31,278 nt of DNA from contig NWUY0300108431.1 in NCBI GenBank assembly GCA_004151065.3, positions 1 through 31,278 on the forward strand, written 5' to 3'. Each line of letters begins with the position of its first letter. Positions within the stretch are counted from its first letter, which is position 1. The position numbers and the translations under genes are program-made. The notes under the pieces are model-generated. The model worked only from the letters and a program-made list of their open reading frames with translations. It was not told the origin of the DNA and did no database searches. The DNA comes from Larix sibirica. Taxonomy: Eukaryota > Streptophyta > Pinopsida > Pinales > Pinaceae. Shown in pieces: positions 21,133 through 30,840 of this stretch.

Positions 21133-21196
21133 CCCCCCCAACTTAATTACATTGGGTGTCCTCATCCAATCACCGCTAAGGTGCCATCCCCCCTTG
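21133..21196 (-). other. Pair of internal PPT-like G-rich tracts, right element
   Basis: TAAGTTGGGGGGG (21133-21145) and CAAGGGGGGAT (21186-21196) in sense, matching the left element. These internal tracts are better kept in this copy than its own terminal PPT at 17892, which is broken. Confidence 0.5.
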
Positions 21197-21551
21197 TACT
21201 GCATTGAATTAAGAAATAATTAAACGTTAAAGTGATCCGTACTTGAGTTAAGTTACACAATCGTGATGGCCAATGGAGCATGTGAAAACATGATATCCTT
21301 TAATCATGTTGTCAGATGTGGACAAATCCACTGGAGGTAGCAGTGGCGCATGTAAGACCATAATTGTTGAATTGAACGGTGCAAACTAAATTTGGCAGAA
21401 GTGAACTCAAGTGCGGGTACTTACATTTTTATTGCTACGTGACGTTATTTTCCCTTATGAATATATTGCTTGATTGTGTTGTTACTTATATAAGTAACAA
21501 CAATTGATCAAGCAAATGAAAGTTTTAAGGTGTAACAATCCCGTCACTTGA
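21197..21551. other. Noncoding spacer, right element
   Basis: Aligns with 9292-9644. No gene or motif seen. Confidence 0.4.
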
Positions 21552-21948
21552 AAAAGTAACAACATTTGGAAAAATAATAGTATGAAAAAGAGTAACAGCA
21601 CCTGGAAGATAACAATGCCTAAAGGAGTAGCAGCGCATGGACAAGTAACAACATATGTAGAAGTAACAACATCTGTAGAAGTAACAACACGTGTCCAAGT
21701 AACAGAATCTAGAGAATTAACAATGCACGTACAAGTAACAACATCTAGAGAAGTAACAACACACGGACAAGTAACAACATTTGAAGAAGTAACAATGTGT
21801 GGACAAGTAACAACATCTAGAGAAGTGACAATGCATAGATAAGTAACAACATCTGGACAAGTAACTAGACACAGACAAGTAACAAGATCCAGAGAAGTAG
21901 TAGCATGCGACCAAGTAACATCAGAAAAATTTCTGAAGTAACAACACC
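21552..21948. repeat. 18/36-bp minisatellite, right element
   Basis: Same consensus and position as 9645-10036, again about 20 units. Sense-strand frame 21717-21914 reads hexads such as CCYLST and HCYFFK for 65 codons; the plus frame 21582-21842 reads VTTSREVTTHGQ-like hexads. The array was therefore already in the ancestor of both elements. Confidence 0.9.
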
Positions 21949-22190
21949 ATTTTTTTTTTAAGATGCCAACCTCTAGAAACTAGTTTTCAACTGACATCCT
22001 AATGACTGCATTCTGATGGAATTTTCATAGCCAATATCATTATTTTTTTTAAACTTTTTTTTTAACTTATTTATTTATTTTTTGAATCAAGTTGTTGTGG
22101 ACATAGAGGAATTTTCCTCTCTCAATATCACCTGCAAATGTGGATTAGAGGAGATACGTTGGATGAACTAATCTTTTGAATATGGCTTAT
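21949..22190. other. Spacer after pol, right element
   Basis: T-rich runs near 21950-21960 and 22046-22082. No gene seen. Confidence 0.4.
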
Positions 22191-23400
22191 GATATAATCG
22201 TAGATTGTGTACATTTGAAAGCAGAGGAGCATGACCTTCATCTATGGTGACAAGTATGATAGTGTCATTGCTGAATACTGTGTCTACCTCATACATACCT
22301 AGCCACCTACTTTAGAGTTTACCTTTAAAATCCTTGAATCTAGAATCATACAATAGAGCCCAATCTCCCGACTCAAACACCTTTTTCTCATTAATTTTAT
22401 GGTTCCACTTAGCACGTTGCTATTGAAAAATATCAGTGTGTTGTAGTGTGGCTAATCGAATTTCATCCAACTCATTGAGTTGTTCCAACCTATGATTTTG
22501 AGCTTTTGTCATATCTAATCCAACTTCTATAGTTGTTTTGAGTGTACTGCTTTCAAATTCAATTATAAATATTGGATTCTTACCATATACCAGTTCAAAT
22601 GGAGAGAAACCCGTGGTGCTTCACCAAGTCGGCGTGTATTCCCATAAAGCTTCCGACAATATATCAACCCAAACTTTGAAATAGCTAGCCACATATTTTG
22701 TAAGAATGTTTTCCAATACTTTATTTATACTCTCCACCTGTCTATTGGTTGTGGGTGGTATGGTTTGGTGATGTGGTGTTGGATATTATATTTTGAGAGA
22801 ATCTGCTCAATCTTGTTCCTAGTAAATTGTTTTCCTCCGTCCATAACTATCTCTCTTGGCATTCCATATTGGACAAAAATTTTCATGAACAAAAAATCCA
22901 CGACGACCTATTATGTTGCATTGGAAATGGCCTTTGCTTTAGCCCACTTAGTCACATAATTCGTACAAACCAAAATATATGATTTATGGGGGATGGAGGG
23001 ATAAATGGGCTGACAAAGTCAAGATCCCATTTTTCAAAGGGCTCTATGACTACCTGAACTTGTAAAGACATCTCATCTGATTGAATGGTTTGACCCATTC
23101 TATGGAAACTATCACAATTTTGCACATATTGCTTTTCATCACGAAAAATAGTAGTCCAATAATAGCCCATATGTAGTTCTTTGTGGTCAGTCCTTTTATC
23201 TGCAAAATTACCCCTACAGGGATTGTCATGACAGGCCTTCAAAACATCAGGAATTTCGTCTTTGCAAAGTCAACTTCGGACAATCTGATTAGGTCCTATA
23301 TTAAAAGGAAACCATTCATCCACGAGCACCTTGCACTCTGTTGGATGATTCTTCATAGTTCTCTAGGAGAAATATGGTCAGGGAACTTTCCTGTAGCAAG
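22191..23400 (-). pseudogene. int: Integrase remnant, right element
   Basis: Zinc-binding part in the clean frame 22952-23242: ACHDNPCRGNF (the His seen as GDH in the left copy is Asn here), GYYWTTIFRD, NCDSFHRMG, again CDSF instead of CxxC. Core: WDLDFV (first Asp), VMDGG near 22835 (second Asp) and QVESINKVLENI near 22730 (Glu). The C-terminal end has SRWLGMYEVDTVF and TIDEG (about 22230-22330). Stops and shifts break the core. Confidence 0.85.
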
Positions 23401-23900
23401 ACAATTATAAATATTTGCGTACTAAGGTGTATGGATAGAGATTGCAAATAAATTTTCAACTGGAAATTCATCTTCCATAGGTGAATCGTCCCTATTCATG
23501 ACAAACTTAGACAATAAATCTGCTACTACGTTATCTTTACCGGGCTTGTCAACAATTGTAATATCAAATTACTATAGAAGTAATAGCCATCTAGTGACTC
23601 GTGTGTTTGTGACAGGTTTGTTTGCAAGATACTTGATTGCCGAATGGTCTGTGTGGATAAAAGTGGGATAACCTATGATATAATGCCAAATTTGTTGACT
23701 TAGAACACCACCACCCAAAACCCCTTTTTTGTAACTACATAATTTAACTCTACCGGAGTTAAATTTTTACTAGCATAGTAAATGGAATATGGTTTCTTGT
23801 ATTTTTCCTGATCCAATAATGCCCCAACAACTATGTCTGATGCATCTGAAGCATTGTGAAATGGAAAGCTCCAGTCTGGTCCTCATAAAACAGGGGTTGT
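23401..23900 (-). pseudogene. pol: RNase H remnant, right element
   Basis: NASDASDIVVGALL (about 23830-23860) keeps the catalytic Asp that is Asn in the left element. KKPYSIYYASKNLTPVELNY follows, then a decayed middle, then FDITIVDKPGKDNVVADLL (about 23520-23580). Frameshifts occur in the middle. Confidence 0.8.
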
Positions 23901-24710
23901 GGAAAGTAATTCTTTCAATTTCCCAAAATCTACGTCGCACTTATTAGTCTGGAAAAAGTCTACATACTTCATTAATAAAGCAAACAAAGGAGAAGCAATT
24001 TTCGAATAATTTTCCATGAAGCGACGGTAGTAACTAGTCTTACCCAGAAAAATACATACCTCTTTCTGTGTAATTAGTGGAGGCATATCAAGTATTACTT
24101 TAAATTTATCCAGGTCTACCTGAATACATGCAGCATAAAGAAAATTTCCCAACACAATCCCTTCTATCATTAACGTATGGCACTTTTTTGTGCTCATTGA
24201 AAGGTTTACCAGATTACAATGCTTGAGTAATTTTTCAAGGTTAGATAAAGCTTCTTAAAAATTAGTACCATATGGTGTGAAATCATCCATGAAAATATTA
24301 ACACTATCATTAACTAAATATGAGAAAATGCCCAAAATGACCATCTGAAAGGTGGCAGGTGCATTGCAGAGACCGAATGGAAGAACACAATATGAAAACT
24401 TACCCCATGGATAGGTAAAATTAGTCTTATATTGATCTTTAGGTGTTATCTGGATTTGGTTGTAGTCGCTAAAACCATCGATAAAGGACAATAATTTCTT
24501 CCCCGAGAGAGTGTCAAGCACTTGGTCTATGAAGGGCAGTGGGAAATGATCTTTTTGTGTGGCTTTATTCAATTCTCTATAATCTACACAAACCACCATT
24601 TTCCATTATTCTTGGGAACAATGACAAGAGGTGATACCCATTCACTATCAGATATAGGATAGATAAAATTCACATCCAAAATTTTCTGGAGTTCTTGTTT
24701 AACAATATCT
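23883..24710 (-). pseudogene. pol: Reverse transcriptase remnant, right element
   Basis: Clean frame 24255-24599: VDYRELNKATQKDHFPLPF, FIDGFSDYNQI, LPFGLCNAPATFQ and IFMDDFTPYG with both active-site Asp residues. A 1-base deletion relative to the left copy just upstream (near 24596) breaks the junction GKWW-VDYREL. The thumb in 23883-24197 has GIVLGNFL and KTSYYRRFMENYSKIASPLFALL. The catalytic core is the best preserved of the three RTs here, though still nonfunctional as a gene. Confidence 0.88.
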
Positions 24711-25713
24711 TATAATGTAGGGTTCATACTCCTTTGTGGTTGTCTACTTGGGATGCAGTCTTTTTTGATATAGATGTGGTGTGTACAGAGATCGGGGTGC
24801 ACACCATTCATATCTCTATAATCCCATGCAAAATCCATATTTTCATATTTTAAAACTTGTAGAAGCTGGTCTCTTTGCAATGGAGTCAGATTTGGGTTTA
24901 TGTTTAATGTTTTGCTAGGCTCAATTTGTATAGGAATACTACTGTGAATTTTGGTTGTCGAAATTTCCTCTTCATCTTCTGGTTCTTGTTCGAGATTATC
25001 CTCTGTATTATACTCTAATGTGTTATGTATCATTTGATATGTAGGGTGGGAGATAGAGGGTGGGTTACTGATAAAATTGAAATAACATCATCCTCCATTT
25101 CATCCTTAAAAGTTAGGACTTTATTTATGGTGAGGACAGGATGCACAATTTCATTTTCAATTTTGAAATCAATGCATGCAGAATCTTCACAAGTCACACT
25201 AGGCCTTGCTTTCGGAGGGTAGAGGTTTAGATTATTTTTAGAATACCCATGGGAAATAGTCATATTTCCTTATCTGCAGATAATGTAGGAATTTGTTGTT
25301 GCTAGTCATGGTATTCCCATGATTAGGGGGTGGCCTTATAAATGAGATTTCAACCGCAGAACAAGGAAATTAGATGGATATTCCCAATGGTATACTGACA
25401 TGATAAAGTCCTCTACTATTCCCTCTAGCATAATAGTATATCTATCTGCTAATTCCAGGATAGTATGGGTCTGTATCAGGTTTTCAAGTTTTAGTGCCTC
25501 TCCAGTCTCCATTTTCATTATGTTTATAGTTGTGCCAAGGTCAACTAAGGTATTAGGAAAAAAAATCCCTTGAATTTGGACAATAATGGTCAGGTTCCAG
25601 GGATCACCATATTTAATAGGTGTGATATTCCCTAAAATAAGGTGAGATAACTTCCCTAATACATGAATAGTTGGTGGGTACTTAGGTTTCCTTCCCGGTT
25701 TCCTGAGGGACAA
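24710..25713 (-). pseudogene. pro: Protease and linker remnant, right element
   Basis: NTLVDLGTTINIM (about 25530-25560) keeps the DLG form of the active site. It is followed by HTILELADRYTIMLEG and VYHWEYPSNFLVL (25336-25713). The linker with MTISHGYSKNNLNLYPP (25030-25263) and an acidic run EQEPEDEEE (about 24980) joins to RT through RDQLLQVLKYENMDFAWDY. Several breaks. Confidence 0.8.
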
Positions 25714-25759
25714 CTCCCTAACAATTTTAGCATAGATCGGGACATCCTATAACTGAGGT

Positions 25760-27999
25760 ATTTTAACACAAATTCTGGAGTTCTCCCAAATGGTTGAACT
25801 CAGGTTTTGGGGGTATCCTTGTTATTTCCAGTCTTTCAGGATATGCAGGGGTAATAGTCTAGGATTGAGTTGAACTAGTGATAGTTGTTTTTACTCCTAG
25901 GGTTGTGACTTGATCAAGATTCGTTTCCTTCTATTGTGGTTTCTTTGCATTAGGAGATGAGAGTTCTTCCTCCATAATTATTGGTGGTTTCTCAAGTTGA
26001 ACTATCCTTCCAGACCTTAAATGAATGTTGTTGTATTGTAAAGGACTGATACTATAGGTTGGAAAGGTAGTTGTTTCATATTCTTAAAGTGTTTTATTAT
26101 TTAGGTTGGGATTTGCTTCTACATGCAATTGGGGTCGAATTAAAGGGACATCCATCTGAGTATTCATAGGAATATTCATAGGAAGTTGAGGTTGTGGCTG
26201 AACAGGTACCGGTGCTAGTAACTGCTAAGGTAATATAGGTTGTGGCATCGAGAATTGTTGTGCAGGGAAAGGGTTGTTTCACCAGTTTTGAGACTATGAT
26301 GGGTTTTGGATTGGATGAGTTGGCCAAGGTACCCAAGGAGAAGGTTATTGAAACTGTTGTGAATTTTTCCAATGCTGGGTAGGGAATTGTGATTGCTGAG
26401 ATGCATATTGGTTTTGCGAGTGCTGAGACATATACTGATTTTTTCCAATTATTGAAAAATGCAGATGAGTCTTGATTCATACCTGGAGGTCTATTTTTCC
26501 ATGGATTCTTTTTTCCTAGAAAATATGCTGGCTCTACTTACTCACTGGTATTTTGGTACATCGCCTTGAATCTTGGTATTAATGGACAGGATTTTGTAAG
26601 ACGGTCCTTGTTTCCAACTGTACATAAACACACATCATTGAGCGGATACTTCTTAACTGGGTAATTTTGTCTGCATATTGGATAGAAAACAACCAATACC
26701 TTATCTTCTTCAAATTGTCTCTACTTTGTTTGAAATACATCTAGCTTTGATGATAAGGTCCCGAGAATGTCTTTTTTGAAATATTCCAATAGGGTCCCTA
26801 TCTCTATCCAATTTTCTTCGCCATTAGCTAACTTGGCCACCCAGGTAGGAAGATCTCTAATTCCTATCCTATTTATGGAACATCCTCGAGAACTTCTCCT
26901 ACACTAGTCACAAATGGTCTCATAAATTTCCTTATAGATATATCCTTTTCCCATTATGTTCATCATGTCAATCCACTCATTCCTCGTATTAGAATTGTCT
27001 TCAAGACTTCATTTCCTAGTGCAACATGTGGAGATACTTGCAAATTGTACAAGAAACGTTTTACGTAGTCATCCAAATTATTGTCTTCTTTTTGAGTCAT
27101 CTTGAAAATTTCTTCACTAAGGTCTTAGGATCTGTAATATTCTTGATATTTTCCGAGAAATGCATTCTTCATTTTACCCCAAGTTGTTATAGATCCACCA
27201 CCCAAGCCCATAAACCATCTCAAGGCCACACCTTTCAAAGTGGCAGGTTATAGTTTGTGTTTCTGCAGATCAGTAGTGTAGTCATAGATTTTTCATAATA
27301 CGTCAAACTCGAACATAAATCTGTTTGGATCCTCCATGGTTATCCTGTGGAAATTTGGGAGAGCAGAAAAAAAAATAGGTTTCATTGATGCTACTCCTGA
27401 AGTATCATCAATGGGGTATTGAATGGTAGATGTAGTGGCATTCATCGTTCATGGATTTGTGTCTTCCACAATTTCCAGTACTCCTCAGGGATTCCAAAAT
27501 CAATAGGAACCCGTTCAAACAAAATATATTCCTCCATATTTGGTGAAAAGGTCTTGACAACACTTCCTTGATCCAGAGGAGTGAATTTAGGGACTATTAA
27601 AATATGATGTTTAATTGTGTTCCCCTTTATCTCCCCTTGCCCTTTGAGTGGTATGTGAGGCCTTGGTTCTGTTGGAGGTAAATGGGGCTCAGGTACTACT
27701 ATTATAGCTAGCAAGGTTAAACCCCTTTTTCGACTCGGATCCATTGTCTCACTTTGTTGTTCTAGAAGATCATGCAACTCACCTTCTATAGTAGCATCTC
27801 ACCCCTGTTGTGTGGAGTGTCAATGACTGGGACCTGTTTGAGGCACTACTGCGAGGCATGATGTGGATTCTGATTCAGCCTTTTTGATGATTTATTGAAT
27901 GTATTTTTTTCGCTCCTGGTCCTTGTGTTCCTATCTACCTACAATTTTATTAGTATATGGTTGTATACCTGTACCCCTAGGATTTGTTCCTCTATTCAT
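25760..27999 (-). pseudogene. gag: Gag polyprotein remnant, right element
   Basis: Start at the ATG complementary to 27997-27999, the same start context as the left copy. N-terminal Pro/Glu-rich part with PEPHLPPTEPRPHIP (27442-27777). Capsid domain near 27000-27330 with TLKGVALRWFMGL, a KNAFLGKYQ-like segment and DDYVKRFLYNLQVSPHVAL. A decayed Cys-containing knuckle region lies near 26600-26690, and the C-terminus is Asn/Gln/Pro-rich (about 26100-26480) with GKKNPWKNRPPGMNQDSS. Stops and shifts throughout. Confidence 0.85.
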
Positions 28000-28195
28000 T
28001 CATTCCATTTGCTACTTTATTCACACAAAAACTTTATTCCAGATGAGATTAGAGTCTACCATGGATGATCCCCATGCAAGGAATCAACTATATATGCGTA
28101 GGGTCTTACCTCTCATATTTATATCTCAGGTCTTAGTAGAACCGAATGTACCCAGAAAAATAAACTGCGCAAGTTGCAATTTTGCACCTTTGTAA
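28000..28195 (-). other. 5' leader, right element
   Basis: About 200 bases between PBS and gag; conserved with 16113-16321. Confidence 0.5.
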
Positions 28196-28218
28196 CCTCC
28201 CCGGCATCGACGCCAAAA
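28196..28218 (-). other. Primer binding site, right element (Asp-tRNA type)
   Basis: Sense TTTTGGCGTCGATGCC followed by GGGGAGG, next to LTR C. It matches the plant Asp-tRNA PBS TGGCGCCGTTGCCGGGGA at 16 of 18 positions, one change being C to T at a CpG. This type is usual in the Athila/Tat group. Confidence 0.78.
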
Positions 28219-28892
28219 TGTTGGGGCTAATACTGGTCTATTATAATCACCAAACTAGCACACACACATTAATTACCAATCTAGGAATGTTAAATTTCAA
28301 GGCTATGTGCAAAGTATATGCAGATGCAAATGTTCTTTAATGTTGTAAGGAAAACCAGATGCATTGCAACTAGTATAGCATCAATTTACTCAATCTAGAA
28401 GTACTCATTCATAAAACAAGAACTCAAGAAATCATTAATACTCTATTATAAAATCTTTAGAAAACATAACACTGAAACCACTTTGAGATATTAAAAAGCA
28501 TTCTACAATCATCCACACAACTTGAAGCAAGAAAGTATCTAACCACAATGCTCAATTGCTGACACTCCACTCTCAAGAAACTTCTGCTATAGGAATCAAG
28601 TTACTGTCTACAGAAAACCAGTGCTTAATTGCCAAACTCTTATAACAACAAGCTCATTAAAAAGGTAACAAATAAACTCAATCATCCAATCTTAAAGAAC
28701 AATTTGACTATAGAATAAAAAATGGCATCTAACTTAGGAAATCTTAATTAATATTTTTTGCAATCAGAGTGAAAGAAATAACAAAGGATAAACAAGCATC
28801 ACACATTTATTATTATTCAATCTTCTTCACCAAGAAACCATGAAATACCAATTCTGAAATCAATCAATGCAGTAGTGAAAAGATCAATGAAG

Positions 28893-28917
28893 ACACACAC
28901 ACACACACACACACACA
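28893..28917. repeat. (AC)n microsatellite in LTR C
   Basis: 25 bases of AC repeat. LTR B has 22 bases at 17007-17028 and LTR A only 8 at 5160-5167, so the tract has changed length after the LTRs separated. Confidence 0.9.
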
Positions 28918-29207
28918 ATTTATCTATTCTAGAAAGTAATTAATAAATCAAGCAGCTCTTGGTCAGGGAAGGGGGCCTTTCCTTCTCTCACCAGGGTTGC
29001 TACACACACTTAAAGACTTAGAGAATCAAAAGAGCATTCATATTATAAGAGAAAAGGTCCAATTACAGATTGCCTCACTGTTCTTCCTACACTCCTTCTT
29101 TTCCTAAGTCTTAATCCTCTATTTTACATCCCCCCCATGAACCCCGGGATACATATTTTTATTATCACTAAAGTAACAAATCCCTTGAATGCGAATAATT
29201 GAACACC

Positions 29208-29228
29208 TTGAGAATCATAGATTCTCAA
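29208..29228 (-). other. Hairpin in LTR C
   Basis: Arms TTGAGAATC and GATTCTCAA with loop ATA. Same arms as in LTR B, different loop base, so the pairing is maintained while the loop varies. Confidence 0.65.
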
Positions 29229-29289
29229 GGTTGTTCATTCAATTTATAACCTATATCCGTTAATTGCTAAATTTTTGTTACAACCGGTA

Positions 29290-29302
29290 TATAAAAATAT
29301 AC
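29290..29302 (-). promoter_or_regulatory. TATA-like box in LTR C
   Basis: Same 13-mer as LTRs A and B; it would drive the right element. Confidence 0.4.
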
Positions 29303-29780
29303 ATGGTATTTCGTAAATAATGGAACTTTTAGATCCTAGAATAACCACATGTTGTTGTGCTGGCATTTGTATAAATCACACTTGAGCATAGGTTGAAGAC
29401 CAAATTCTCAAGTGTAAACATAGTGACAATGTTGTATGAGAACAAGTAGCAGCATCGTAGGTGACAACAACCCAAAAATAGTTTGTACTTTGGTCGACGG
29501 GGAAGTAATAACATCAAATGTTTCAATGCACGATCAACCTGTTCTTTCCATGTGCACACAAGATCCCGAATCATCCGATTAATAAGCCAACTTAAGCACA
29601 AATACCACTTTAAATCATTACATTATAACTCAAAACAATTCAAGTAATTAGAGAGGTTGTACCTTGAGTTTAGGACTTCAATTAGGGGAAAGATAGTATC
29701 AAAAGAGGTAAGAATGAACTTAAAGGAGTCCAAAACAGGGTAAACAAGTGGTCAAAATGTGACAATTCACGCGCACAACG

Positions 29781-30580
29781 GTTTGTTCCATTCTTTGTTG
29801 ATTATTTTTAGAAATTATGCTAGTTCTTCATCTGAAACCTTGGCTAGTGTAAATACTCCAATGGTTGTTGTGATCCCAGTCATCTGCTGAAGTGGTATTG
29901 TAATGGTTGATACTCACTTATCCTTCTTCTTTTTTCCTTTATCTACTTTTTTTGTTTCTTATGGTTGTCTTGCTTCGTTGGTCAGAGGTACTTGCTATGT
30001 CGTTGCATGATACGGGATCATGGTGGAGATTGTTGCAGTGGTCAAAGGACTAGGCATATGGATAGTCGTTGGTATTGTTGTTGAAGTGGTCAATGGAGTA
30101 GAGACCGAAATGGTTGATGTGGTGATTGGGTGGGAGGTCAAAGGAACAGTCAACAAGGTAACAGTCGATGGAATGGTAACTTGAGGAGTCAACGGGATGG
30201 TCGAGGAGGTGGTCGATGTGATGGTTAGTGGAGTGGATGTCAGGAAGGGTAGAGGGATAGACGATGGAGTACTCGTTGGATTTGTGGGTAGTATCATTGG
30301 CGAAATTCAATGTGGTGGGTGATATACTAATCGAAGGCAAGGATAACGGGGCGGTTAATGTAGCATATGAAGAGATTAATGATGGCGTTATAGTCACAAT
30401 GGTTGTTGTGGTTAGAATGATCAGTGAAGTGGTCAATGAGATGGATGATGTAGTAGATAATAAAGTGGTCAAAAGGGAGGTTGAAGTACTTGATGATAGA
30501 GTTATTGGTCTGATAATTGATCGAATGGGTGGCAGTTGGAATGGATTCTTTAATGGAGAAGGTCTTGGGTCCTAAGGTGG
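29781..30580 (-). pseudogene. Thr/Ser/Pro-rich ORF remnant, truncated at LTR C
   Basis: Unrecognised. From 30297 leftwards a single minus frame runs to the LTR edge with four stops. It covers a T/S/P-rich tract (TSTPLTITSTTSSTIPLT), a basic patch KKVDKGKKKKDK (about 29935-29970), then ITIPLQQMTGITTTIGVF and KVSDEELA-stop-FLKIINKEWNKP, and ends at 29781. The stops are TAG, TAA, TGA and TAA, each explainable as C to T or G to A. A second frame (30050-30472) continues the T/S-rich tract upstream after one frameshift near 30300. It may be a gag-like or accessory ORF of another retroelement, or a decayed nuclear protein gene. Confidence 0.5.
30040..30560. repeat. Degenerate 12-bp tandem repeat
   Basis: Plus-strand units close to GTCGATGGAGTG, for example GTCAACGGGATG, GTCGAGGAGGTG, GTCGATGTGATG and GTTAGTGGAGTG in a row near 30189-30236. 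The period of 12 keeps frames open on both strands (plus VNGM/VEEV/VDVM tetrads, minus T/S/P tetrads). The minus reading fits the pseudogene around it better. Confidence 0.65.
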
Positions 30581-30840
30581 AGGTAAAATAGATAATTTTT
30601 TAGGTTATAAGTTTGTTCCTAGGAGAACATGACGTATTGTGATCAGTTGTTGTAGTTGCAAAAATACGGTGGACAATGATTCCAAAGAAAATCATGGTAA
30701 GTTGTAAGAAGTTGCATAATTTTGGAGTAATGGTGATGGTTGGCAATGTTAATGTTGTTGAGGGATTGGTTTTTTATTTGATTTGGGTTAGCAAGGGAGG
30801 TTGTGTTTCTTTAGTTAAGTATTTCTTTTTTTTTTAAGAG
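30581..30840. other. Unassigned segment
   Basis: No gene or repeat recognised. It may be a decayed linker of the minus-strand pseudogene on either side. Confidence 0.25.

Larger units (their letters stand above)
4487..29780 (-). mobile_element. Tandem LTR-internal-LTR-internal-LTR array, two Athila-like gypsy elements sharing one LTR
   Basis: Three copies of a roughly 1.55 kb LTR start at 4487, 16345 and 28219 (spacings 11,858 and 11,874). The two internal regions are 10,328 and 10,327 bases with identical gene order on the minus strand. Each internal region is flanked by a PBS on its right and a purine tract on its left, so both elements are oriented right to left and LTR B serves as 3' LTR of the right element and 5' LTR of the left one. 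Asp-tRNA-type PBS, DLG-type protease and an extra ORF after pol point to the Athila/Tat group; exact lineage is inference. Confidence 0.9.
28219..29780 (-). repeat. LTR C (5' LTR of right element)
   Basis: Starts TGTTGGG. Its far end aligns with CCCAACA of the others but reads CACAACG, so the terminal CA is lost. 1562 bases. (AC)12 run at 28893-28917; hairpin at 29208-29228; AATAAA on minus at 29158-29163; TATA-like box at 29290-29302. Following five bases are GTTTG, which do not match CTATG before LTR A. Confidence 0.88.

Noticed and set aside
29781-29810. Continuation of gypsy-1 integrase after the array
   Set aside because: Translation in all plus frames shows no integrase core motif.
30264-30575. 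103-codon plus ORF EVVNEMDDVVDN...
   Set aside because: Open because the repeat period is a multiple of three; the minus frame extends further and joins a basic patch and a C-terminal helix.
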